64,000 nucleotides of DNA, taken from assembly GCA_900095095.1 (NCBI GenBank), contig FMBT01000386.1, positions 62,001-126,000 of the forward strand, read 5' to 3'. A program made the translations under genes and the position numbers. Below are positions 34,705 through 44,692 of this stretch, one piece after another; the stretch's first letter is position 1, and each line of letters begins with the position of its first letter. The notes under the pieces were generated by a model. The model was not told the DNA's origin and did not search any database. It saw only the letters and a program-made list of their open reading frames with translations. This DNA comes from Fragilariopsis cylindrus CCMP1102 (taxonomy: Eukaryota; Bacillariophyta; Bacillariophyceae; Bacillariales; Bacillariaceae).

Positions 34705-35385
34705 CTAGCGCATCCATTTAATAAATATAAAAAATACAATCACAACACTCGCAGCTAAACCATACAATAACATTTTTTGTTGTACGGCACGTTGATTCAT
34801 GGATGCCACAACTCGACGTGCTCGACCAGTTAATGTTGTTACCTGTCGTACACGACCATGTGCTGATTCAATGGTTGCTCGATTGGACTGTAATTCTTCA
34901 CCAATTTCTAATGCAACCTGTTCTGTTTCTTGTAATACCCGACGTGCAGAATCTAATTGATTATTTTGATTTGTCATCATTTCTTGTTGTTGTAATAATT
35001 TTTGTTTTTGACTATTATTATTACCACCACCAATTCCACTATTATTTCTAGAGGACATTAAGGAACGTTTATTATTTTCATCTTTTAAGGACTTTATTTC
35101 ATTTTTATAATTACGAACTTTTACTAATAATTCACGTTTTACTCCAGCATCCGTTTCACTGCTACGTGCCTCTAATGCCATTTGTTGTAATAATTCATCG
35201 CATTGATCTAACATATCACCAGCACTTGTATTGGTTGTTTCTGTTGTTGTTCCACTCTCTTCATCATCTTTGTATCCACCACCACCACCACCACCACCAT
35301 TATTATTATTATCGTTGAATGAAGATTTTACTTGTTTTGTCAAGGTTGCGAATTCATCATCGTATCGTTGGAATGTTTCGGACAT
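34705..35385 (-). CDS. VTI1: Qb-SNARE of the Vti1 family
   Basis: An intact 226-residue frame. It has an N-terminal three-helix region ('MSETFQRYDDEFATLTKQV'), with a Gly/Asn-rich insertion, then 'RELLVKVRNYKNEIKSLKDE', a Gln-rich linker, and the SNARE helix from 'LDSARRVLQETEQVALEIGE' to 'GRARRVVASMNQRAVQQK'. It ends in a single tail anchor ('MLLYGLAASVVIVFFIFIKW'). The spacing, and phrases such as 'ETEQ', 'SARRVL' and the double-basic stretch before the membrane, match Vti1, which acts in Golgi, endosome and vacuole fusion. The central position, usually Gln or Asp in Vti1, appears to be Asn here ('LQSNRATI'). It is head to head with the PGAP1-like gene. Confidence 0.9.
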   Translation of the reverse strand: MSETFQRYDDEFATLTKQVKSSFNDNNNNGGGGGGGGYKDDEESGTTTETTNTSAGDMLDQCDELLQQMALEARSSETDAGVKRELLVKVRNYKNEIKSLKDENNKRSLMSSRNNSGIGGGNNNSQKQKLLQQQEMMTNQNNQLDSARRVLQETEQVALEIGEELQSNRATIESAHGRVRQVTTLTGRARRVVASMNQRAVQQKMLLYGLAASVVIVFFIFIKWMR

Positions 35386-35848
35386 TATATTGCTTTTAAA
35401 GAACTGTCTGTTTTTTTTGGTCTTCGTAGAGCGCGTGGATAGGTATTATTCTTTTGGCTGGAAATTGATAGGTTTTTTTATTCTGGTTAGTACAAGAAGT
35501 AGGTCAAGTAAATGGTTCTTGATATTAGCTTAGCTTGATGCAAGGAAGACTTCCGACTATTATTATGAGCGAATATAAGGCGAATGATGAAAGCTAAAAT
35601 GGGTTTTTTTGGCTGTCATCATTTTTCGACACAACTGTTCTAACACACTCTCGAACTCATTACGACTGATCACACGACTCGACGAATGAGCTCTTCATTA
35701 CAAAATTCGAGCGAGATATTATATTTTCTCTGTTCCCCCTCCCCGATTTAGAATAACAAAACAAAAATACAAAAATTAAAAATTGTACCATCGGAATAAA
35801 AAGAGAATAAACAGAAATCCTCACAAAACGACGACGACGACGACGACG
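35386..35848. promoter_or_regulatory. Divergent upstream region, Vti1 / PGAP1
   Basis: About 460 bases between two outward-facing genes of the secretory system. No defined element is seen. Confidence 0.45.
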
Positions 35849-38828
35849 ATGGTGATAATGAATGAAAATGCTAATGCTAATGCTAATGAATTGAGAAACC
35901 GAAGAAGAACACGAACAATAGCAGGAACCGAAACCGCAACCGCAAGTGTAAATGTAGTACTAGGCAAAAATGACGATGACGGTGTAAATGATATTCCATT
36001 GACAAAAGATAACAACAACTCTGAATCTAATAACTCATCATCATCATCATTGTCGCTACCAAAAGCTATTGTGGTATTAATCCATATCATTGCGATATGT
36101 TGTTTTATATATGGATTTATTATTAGAGGTTCAAAATTAAATACAGGTAATGAAGAATGTGATATGACATATTCGATGCGTATGTTTTTACCAATTGAAA
36201 TTAGTAGACCTAACAACAACAACAACAACAACAACAACAATAACAACAATAGCAATAACAAAAGAAGTAGTGCTGCCACTAATTCATATGGATTCTATAA
36301 ATTTGTGGACCGGCGTGATCCACGATATACAAAATTCATTAATACTCCACAAAAGAATAAGCCAACAATTGATAATCCTGTAAAACGTAATGAACATTGT
36401 AAAAATAATCCTAATATTGTTTTATACGTACCTGGACATTGGGGATCGTATGATCAATCACGATCATTAGGTGCACATGGGATACAATTAACAGGAGCAA
36501 ATGATCCAAATGTATTTGCTATCAAGAAGTTGTTATCCAAAATGAACAATGACAATGGCAATAGCGATGGCAATGATACCGATACAAATACAAATACAAG
36601 TATAAATAAATTTATATATGATGTATATGCAATTGATTTTAATGAACAAGGTTCTGCATTACATGGATTGTTTCTTCAATATCAAAGTGAATTTTTAGCT
36701 ACCATTATACAACAATTATCAATTGATTGTAATAATAATAATAACAATAATAATAACAATAACAATAACAATAGTAGTAACACGACTAATACAAGTATTA
36801 CTTTAATTGGACATAGTATGGGTGGTTACGTTATAAGATTAATGTTAAAAAATAATCCAGAATTTGTTGTTGGTAGTGGCATTGGCAGTGATGATGGTAA
36901 ATCGGAATCAGGATTATCAGGTGGACATGGACATGGACATGGAATTAATATTCAAAATGTTATTACATTAGCAACACCACATTCGAATCCATTATATTCA
37001 TTTGATAAATCAATATATGACATACATCAACAAATATTAGTAGAACAACAACAACAACAACAACCATTAATCATTTCTATATCAGGTGGACTGCGTGATG
37101 AAATGATTGATCCATCTGCTTGTCAAGTTGTTATAAAAACAAGAATGGAAGCGTCATCATCATCATCATCATCGTCGTTATCCCTGTCATCAATATTATG
37201 GTCATGGTGGTGGTCATGGTGGTCAGATGATGATGATACGTATATTAAAGATGCACCAAATTCAATGACAATAGTTTCCACAGATCTGATGATGAAACAT
37301 CACCACCAAGATAAGCTTTTACTTGGTATGGATCATCGTGCTATAGTATGGTGTCATCAATTATTACAAGAAGTTCGTCATATTATATATTACTTAACAG
37401 TAGTTGAACAATCATCATCAACAACAACAAATGTAAACTTGCTATGGTTAGGGGAAATGTTATCAACAACAACAGCATGAACAACAACAACAATAACAAT
37501 AATAATAATAATGCCAATAATAGTAGCAGTAACAATCACAACGATGAATATTCTTATTTACAACAATTAAAGATATTATATGAAACAACCTTAAATGAAA
37601 AATATCATTTCTTCGAAATCACTTGTATGGAATCATCGCATTTATATAATATACCATATTTATTAGGATTGTATGCATTACTAACATTAATACAATTGAC
37701 ACCATTGTTCAATAATAATAGTGATAATAATAATAATAACAAGGAAAGAAAGAAAAGAAATATGAACATGAACATGAATAATATGATATTACCAGTTATT
37801 GCTATTATATTATTTGGTATAAGTGTTAGAGGTGATGATATCAGTTGGATGTCAACGATCATATTAGGATTGGTTGCTAACCTGTCAATGTTTGTTTAAT
37901 TCATTACATTATGATACCGTGGTGTTGTGGTTTTCTTCTTCTGCGACGACGACGACGACGACGACGACATGCTAAAGGTAAAAACAGGAAAAACGATACT
38001 GGACTGAGACTGCTACTACTATAGGAAGCAGTGATATCAACAATGAGGACATAAGTATTAGTCACAGTAATAGTCCCTACAAACATTATCGAAGGCATTG
38101 CTACGATCCTTTATTGTGGTACTATTTCTTGGTATGATTATTACTAACTACTACGACTTTTTTCTTCCTCACCTTAGTGAGGACAACAACAACAACAACA
38201 ATAATTCAGCTGCGTTATTATTCTGGTGGTGGTTGTGGAACCGATTTGAGTCAATATTATACGTATATGTTATTTTTTCAGTTTATGTTATCCTTATTGT
38301 ATGGTTAGGTTTCATAGATAACAACAACGCGATAATGATGATAATAATGGGAAGAAGACGATAGCAACGACAACAACAAAAACAACAATATGCCTGGTAA
38401 TACCACGTCATCGTTGTCGTCATCATCGTTTCCTGACATACAGTTGATAGCATTTATTATGCTAATAGTTGTGCCGATACTGTTTGTGGTTCTATGGTAT
38501 TAATGATATGGGAAAAGAAAGTACAGATAAGTTCCTGGTATACTTTGTTGTCAATACAAATACCAATACTTATTTTATCTACAATTAAAATTGGTAATAC
38601 TACTGATACTAATAGAGGTGCGAAGAAGATGAAGAAGAAAGAGCAACAAATCCGTTCGAGTTTGACACATATAATGTTTTTTTCCTTTTACATCAATTAT
38701 TATCACAGGGTAAAGGATACGTAATACCCTATGTAACACATTTATTTTATGGATCGATATATTCCTGTCAATATCGTTCATGTTGTTTTGTCATTAATTT
38801 GATAATGTATGTCAACTCATATGAATAA
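35849..38828 (+). CDS. PGAP1: GPI inositol-deacylase (PGAP1/Bst1 type)
   Basis: Start ATG 35849. A membrane helix 'AIVVLIHIIAICCFIYGFII' is followed by the lumenal hydrolase domain: 'IVLYVPGHWGSYDQSRSLG', 'YAIDFNEQGSALHG', the nucleophile elbow 'LIGHSMGGYVIRLML' (Ser about 36818), 'NVITLATPHSNPL', 'ISGGLRDEMI' and the His block 'GMDHRAIVWCHQLL'. This matches PGAP1, which removes the inositol acyl chain from GPI anchors in the ER. Poly-Asn loops interrupt the domain without breaking the frame. After about 37460 the frame changes, and a series of hydrophobic segments continues in shifting frames ('LLGLYALLTLIQLTPLF', 'LRSFIVVLFLGMIITNYY', 'QLIAFIMLIVVPILFVVLW') to a possible stop at 38826-38828; PGAP1 has such a multi-pass tail. 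The hydrolase part is certain, the exact 3' end is not. Confidence 0.88.
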
Positions 38829-38901
38829 TGATGTATACCTCTATAATAAAATAATCCTTTTTCTGCATGTTTCTGCATCTTTCCTAAAAATCTATTATCT
38901 A

Positions 38902-39099
38902 CTTCTCTTCCCATCGAACGCAAACTTAGTTTGAAGTTTTAGCGAACAACTTTCAAACCATAAAAGGGTGTAGATTGAGTGAATTCGAGTCGAATGATCA
39001 ATTTTTATTTCTTTTTTTTTAATCTTTTCTCTAAATAAACCTAATTGGGTGTGAAAGTTTTTCAGTAAAATCTCACCTAAGTTTGCGTTCGGGAGGAAG
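38902..39099. mobile_element. MITE-like element, Tc1/mariner type, copy 1
   Basis: A 198-bp element flanked by TA on both sides (38900-38901 and 39100-39101). The left end (CTTCTCTTCCCATCGAACGC) and the reverse complement of the right end (CTTCCTCCCGAACGCAAACT) form imperfect terminal inverted repeats of about 55 bp with small indels. The interior is non-coding. TA targets and ends starting CTTCCTCC resemble Stowaway/mariner-type MITEs. Its ends share 'CTTC...CC...CGAACGC' with the element at 41361. Divergence between arms suggests it is not very recent. Confidence 0.75.
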
Positions 39100-39456
39100 T
39101 ACAGATATACGAGGAAATTCAAATTAGGGGGTTGATTCGGGGGTGGAATATATTTTCTGAAGTAAGATCGATAGCAACGACAGAATCAAATTTCAACTTG
39201 TACAGTACAGTACTGTATGACCCCCTGAAGGGAGGGGGATAAGAGAGAAGAGATATGATTCGAATAGTGGAATAAGATCTAAAGTAGCTAACGACATTAG
39301 ATTATTTCTCTCTTTATTATATGATCAGTGTGATGGTTGGCTCTACTACTAGATTGTTAGAAAGGGTATGTCTGGCGTGTTTTTAATAAGTGGAAGTGAT
39401 TATACTATATAAACTAGACTAGCTTGTAGGATACGATCAGCATCGACATAAACAAA

Positions 39457-39462
<6 letters not shown>

Positions 39463-39490
<28 letters not shown>
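39463..39490. repeat. AT dinucleotide run
   Basis: About 14 AT units just downstream of the STK19-like gene's stop. Confidence 0.9.
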
Positions 39491-39497
<7 letters not shown>

Positions 39498-39522
39498 TGT
39501 TTCGTTTTATGGATCTTTTTTT

Positions 39523-40988
39523 TTACGTCGTGTCTTTGACTAATTGAACAAAACTCCCAAATGGTCGTTCAATGATACGTATACGTTCCCTATGTAACAA
39601 TTCATTCAAAAGAAAATCGGTTGAGATATAGGAATGACGATTCTTTTGTAGTATATTTGCTTTGGAAACTTCTTTTTTTGTACCGCCTGTACGTGCTATG
39701 AAATTTAATAATTGTTGCCGTGCTTCATTCCATCCTTTTAACACAACACCCCACTGTGGTAACCAAAAATAATAATATTGTTCTTGTTGATGTCCTCTGC
39801 AAAAATTATGATTATCATTTGTATCTCTTATTAAATAGTTTGATTCCTGTAAGTACTTGATCAAATGATGAATTGTGCAGCAATTAATATTATTATTGTC
39901 GTCATCATCATCACCAGCATCAGCATCAACGAAAATACTACTAGTATTATCTTTCTTATTATCATTCTTATTATTATAATTTTCCCATTTGTCTCGAAGA
40001 TCTGATTCGGATATTGTAACATTCGTCCAAAAATGTAAATTAGAAACAAACCATGTAATTATTTCATCTGATTTTGATATTATTGTTGCTGTTGCTGTTG
40101 TTGTTGTTTTATTTGCAACATCATATTGTTGACTCTGATATTGAGCATCCCAAATAGCTTTTACATAATCTTCTGTTAGTATATAAGCAGTACTTGTACT
40201 TGACGTTGATATATTACCCTGACAGTATATCCTTCGAAGTTTGTTATTATGTATTAATTCTAATATTTCAGTATTAACACAGGATGCATGATCGTCATTA
40301 AAAATTGAATATATCTGACTTTCTAATACAGCCTGAATTGAACCACCATTTGAAATTGGTATATGAAGTCCTCTAGAACCTTGTATAAGTGAATTTATTG
40401 CCATTAATGTATCCGAAGGAATGTCTTCTTCATCTTGTTGTTGTTGTTGTTGTTGTTGATGATCCTGTCGTCCATCGTATTTGTTGTTTTCTCGAAAGAA
40501 TGATAATTCGTTGTTAGTAAATTTTTCATTGTCGTTGCTGTTGTTGTCGTCGTCGCTTGTACGATGTTGAAATGACGGCAAACCAAATGATGTTGTGCTA
40601 GATTTTGGTAATCCTGATAGTGTACCGGCAGTGCCACTACCATGTCTGCTGAAACTATGACCTTTTCTACTATTAATAGTCAATAACGAGTTCCTTGCGG
40701 TAATATTAGTAGTATTATAGTAGTAGTAGTTTTCTTTTTCCCATGATGATTATTATTCCGAACCATTATTTTACCGCCACCTGTACGTATTTTAGTTGTG
40801 TTGGTCGTCATCTTTATCTTTATCTTTGTTTTCACAATGATACGACGGCGCTTATTATTTATTGTTGTTGGCTGTTTTTGTTTAACCAACGAAGTATCGT
40901 CTGATTTTGATTTTCCTCCTCCGCCCATCTCGACGGCCATCTCGACGGCCATCTCGGTCGTCGCTTTCGATGATGTGGTGCTTGCCAT
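39523..40988 (-). CDS. STK19: STK19-like winged-helix protein
   Basis: The C-terminal two thirds matches the STK19 family: 'IPSDTLMAINSLIQGSRG', 'ESQIYSIFNDDHASCVNTEI', 'NKLRRIYCQG', 'AYILTEDYVKAI', then 'YYFWLPQWGVVLKGWNEARQ', 'SYISTDFLLNELLHR' and 'IIERPFGSFVQLVKDT', a row of winged-helix units. STK19 was named a kinase but is a nuclear DNA/chromatin-binding protein linked to transcription-coupled repair. Poly-Gln, poly-Asp and Asn insertions are present. The N-terminal extension ('MASTTSSKATTEMAVE' from ATG 40988, then a basic stretch 'NNKRRRIIVKTKIKIKM') lies in another frame and joins near 40690-40740, where TA/TAG repeats make a base-call indel likely. The extension is basic and may localise the protein to the nucleus. 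Confidence 0.83.
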
Positions 40989-42328
40989 GAGTACAATGTT
41001 TGAGTATAGTTTCATTTGCTTTGTGCAGCATGTATCGCAAAACGCGTGTCGTCGACCTTACGACTTGTAATCCATCCGCTTCCGCTTCCACTTCTTTGCT
41101 TACGAGTATGTATGTTAATTATTGTTAATTGGTTTTCTGTTGAAAAATATTGTTAATTGGTTTCCTGTTATAAAATAATAATGTAAGTACTAAATAGCAT
41201 ACAATGTAATCCCGCTTCCACTTCCTTGCTTAGTCAGTATGTACAGTATGAGCGCTATTCTTATGTAATATTATTATTATTATTTAATTTGTTATTGTAC
41301 CAGTACAGTAGTTGTAAGTCGTAAAAATAGAAGTACTGTATTATTTATAAAATTTTATACTTCCTCCAGCGAACGCTTAATTCACGCGCGCTATCGATTG
41401 AAAATTTAGAGTCTAATTAACACGTTCAACGACGAAATTTGCAAGGAGGATGAGGGAAACTAGTGACTTTAACCCTCTATTTTGTGAGTAGATCTTAATA
41501 TTTTAAGGTTTTAGTCTGCTTCTACACACGCTAAATTTTCAGATGATAGCGCGCGTGAATTAAGCGTTCGCTGGAGGAAGTATTCATGCGCTATTGACTT
41601 AAAGTTTGTTTTGCATATTATTTTTATTTATTAGTCTTCACAATTACGACATCAAGCATTATGACAATCGCGTGTCGTAATCCATCACGTACGCGTCGTC
41701 TACTTCTTGAATTGCATACTTGGCCGCAATGATCAGTTTGTTCCATAAGGTATTCTAATCGTATAATATTATGCTCCATAGAACTCGGCCTTATTCTAGC
41801 GGCGGCTAAAGGCTCTCGAGCTGTTCAATAGCCCCAAAACTTCTCAAGCTGCCTAGTACCTATTACGCCGGTGTCAGAGTGTCAGAGTAGTATAAGTAGT
41901 ATATGTGACAGTATAAGTAGTAAATTAATAAATCCTGAATTACCAAATGCAGTTCTTGGATTGAAGGCGACTACACTGTACTGCATCGACGCGCTCACAG
42001 AATTTAAAATTACATTAAGTAAATATATTACTTAATGAAACGAGATTGTATCTTCTCCCACGATTATGATTTTTTTAGTGTTCTTTAATAACTGAACCAC
42101 CACCTTATGGCTACTATTACTGAGTGGATGACTGTAACACTCTTCACAGCATCACACAGAGGCAGAAAACATCACGCCAAGGAAGAACAGAGCATTCTTC
42201 ATCTCTTTCTTCGACCAGGGAATTGCAATTGTATCAGGTCATTATACGAATACTCGGAGAGAGATGATGTGATTACATAAATTCGCCATCATCATCCTCA
42301 TAATAATATCATAATATCACAATTTACG
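40989..42328. other. Intergenic stretch with a MITE-like element and short duplications
   Basis: Contains the MITE-like element at 41361-41580. A phrase close to CTTCCACTTCCTTGCTTA occurs twice (about 41087 and 41214), and TTGTTAATTGGTTTTCTGTT twice (about 41121 and 41152), so small local duplications have happened. No gene is seen; the last 300 bases are the probable promoter of the LRR gene. Confidence 0.55.
41361..41580. mobile_element. MITE-like element, Tc1/mariner type, copy 2
   Basis: The left arm at 41361-41409 and the right arm at 41532-41580 are reverse complements over 49 bp with only three mismatches. The ends begin CTTCCTCCAGCGAACGCTTA. TA dinucleotides flank both ends (41359-41360 and 41581-41582), as expected of a Tc1/mariner-type target duplication. 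The 122-bp interior is non-coding. The well-matched arms suggest a fairly young insertion. It would fold into a strong hairpin if transcribed. No transposase is present in the window. Confidence 0.85.
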
Positions 42329-44538
42329 ATGACAACGACGATTAACGACAACAAAGTTGATGCAGGTTTGTCTACTACTACTAGTGTTGCAACTGGAACA
42401 ACAATAAGGCGCTCGTCGTCAGCATTGTCAAACCCATTCAACGAGGATGAGATTTTGAATCGTTTCAAGGTAATATCACATGATATAGGTGACAAGGTAA
42501 TATCACTTTCCGAAGATGTATTGCTTACGTGTAACAATTGGTGTGATCCTAAATCGAATGTTAGAAAGTTAGAAGAAGCTATTAGTGACCCACGTAAGAA
42601 GCATTTAGTATTTTATGATATGTGGCATGATGATATTGTTAATGAGATATTATGTCTGTTTCGTAAATATAACAACCGGTATTGGTCGTCCATTGAGTTT
42701 CGTGGTTGTCAAGAGAAGCATATTAATGCTGTATTAGAAAGTGCTTTGGAAATGGATATCGTTCAAACTATTGCATTTTCATTAACAAATGATCGTTATG
42801 ATCCAAGAAGAAGATGTAAGAATACTACATTTGATATCATCGCTCGGTCGATGGAAAAGAATAACAACACCAGATTAGAATGTCTTATTTTCCATTCACG
42901 GCCTATACACTTTATTCAGTACGAATCATTAAAAAATCTAAAAGTGAAACGTCTACATTTCTTGGAGGGGATTTTCTTACATCCAAATGAAATTCCAGAA
43001 TTGGCTGCAGGACTCAAGGCGAATAAATCATTGATATCATTCTCATTCCTCGGTGGTACTCAAGTATCAAATGGGAATGATGTATCCAAAATTGTTCATT
43101 CGTTAATATCACATCCATCATTGAAGCGACTTCTTCTATGTCTAAAAAGTTCATCAGAACATGGAGTGGCAGGCCTTACTGAGTTATTATCATGTCAAGA
43201 TAATTCAGCACTTGAATCATTAGCACTAACAGGTGGATTCACTCTCAGTAGTTTCTTCCCCGAAGGAACATTATCGAAAGGACTTTCAAATAGTAAACTT
43301 AAACATTTGCATCTTCGAGATGTTTTCCTATTTCCACATGATGTGGACGATATGGCAATCGGACTACGAAGTAATCAGTCAATTGAATCATTTTCTGTAA
43401 AACTTGATGCATCAAATATGACGGTAGACATAGCTCCGATCGCATTCGCATTCCAAGACAATGAACGGATTCAAAGACTCGCATTGGCAGGAAAGTGTAG
43501 TTTAGGGTACGGTGTTTATGGTATCGCAAGGTTGTTATCATCCAAGAAATCTAAGCTAAAGGATTTGCATCTTTCGGGTGCGTTCTTAGACAAAGAATTG
43601 AGAATTGATAACTATCTTCAAATTTTTACGAAAGGACTAAAAGGAAATTGCACGTTAGAAAGTCTAGACCTATCTGTAAATGGCCTATCTGATAGGGACG
43701 TAAGCGTGATATACAAAATAATACCTACCTGTCGAAAACTTGATAATCTTGATCTTGGTATGAATGATATTACGTCACGTGCTATTGAATCATTTGCAAA
43801 TATTAAACAACCAAATCAATTAGGTATCCTTCGAATCTCCTCGCCCAAATTTTCTTTCTTTGAAATTAATGATCAGCTCTGTCAAACACTGATTAAACTT
43901 TTAACTATCAATCCAAGACTGGGTGACGTAAACTTTAATATGGGACCAATTGAATGGCACCATAGCTATCAAGAAGAGAATGGGGAAATGCGTTGGCATC
44001 GTAAGTCAACTCCAATTCGACGGAATTTGTTATTATTCGTAACAAGCTACAACGTTAATATTTCGTTTTCTCATCCGATTTTTTTGTTTTTGGCGTTTCT
44101 TCTTTTTCTTATGCAACAAATTATTTTTAATGAATCTCAGATTACTTCCCATCCTATCTATCGTACGGTTTGCATTTCAATAATAAACGCGTCAATTACC
44201 TCAAAAATAAAGAGCTAAATAAACAAGGCAGACGCGACCTTGAACGTATCCAGTTTCTTTTGGATTACAACTGGGCTGGTAAGAGTCTTGTTAGTCATCA
44301 TATCAAAATGCCAGCAGCACTTTGGCCGAAAGTTTTGGAACGGATATACAAGGGCCGAACATGTTTCTGGACTGGTCGTGAACGAGGATCGAAGTTAGAG
44401 TTTGCCCATAGTACTACATATAACTTCTTACGGGAGCATCTTGTTGGACTTCTCAAGCCGAATAATAACAAGCCTACTAGAATCATAAACGAAAGCAAAC
44501 AAGCACCATGGTCGGCGGAAAGAAGGCAAAAATCATGA
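42329..44538 (+). CDS. Intracellular leucine-rich-repeat protein (diatom type)
   Basis: Two exons, 42329-44000 and 44141-44538, with a GTAAGT...TCTCAG intron of 140 nt; the spliced protein is 689 residues with no frame break. There is no signal peptide or membrane helix. From about residue 170 to 540 it is built of RNI-like LRRs ('LKNLKVKRLHFLEGIFL', 'SKLKHLHLRDVFLFPHDVDD', 'KLDNLDLGMNDITSRAIESF'). The spliced C-terminus reads 'LHFNNKRVNYLKNKELNKQG' then 'LLDYNWAGKSLVSHHIKMPA', 'LWPKVLERIYKG'. The combination 'N.AG..L ... LWP.VLER' closes many diatom LRR proteins of unknown role. It is probably cytosolic or nuclear and binds proteins. No kinase or nucleotide-binding domain is attached. Confidence 0.88.
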
Positions 44539-44692
44539 CCGATTTAGATTGAATACTACATGAATAATTTTTAAAAATTTATGTATAGCTTAAATAGCAT
44601 AATCATAGTAGACTATAATCTCATATTATATCTTACTTAATATAGTATAGAATAGAAGAGTAAACTGATTCATTAAATTGCTATTAATGAAT

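Larger units (their letters stand above)
38829..39522. other. Intergenic stretch with a MITE-like element and an AT run
   Basis: Contains the inverted-repeat element at 38902-39099 (separate entry) and an AT dinucleotide run at about 39463-39490. No gene is seen. Confidence 0.55.

Noticed and set aside
35821-36279. Minus-strand poly-Leu/poly-Val frame
   Set aside because: Antisense of AAC and GAC repeats inside the PGAP1-type gene, whose + strand frame has clear catalytic motifs.
37904-38098. Minus-strand poly-Arg frame
   Set aside because: Antisense of a GAC run within the probable membrane tail of the PGAP1-type gene; no independent support.
26653-40988. A transcription-coupled repair cluster, because TRCF-like and STK19-like genes both occur here
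   Set aside because: The TRCF-like protein is plastid-targeted and the STK19-like one probably nuclear; they are 10 kb apart with unrelated genes between, so co-location looks like chance.
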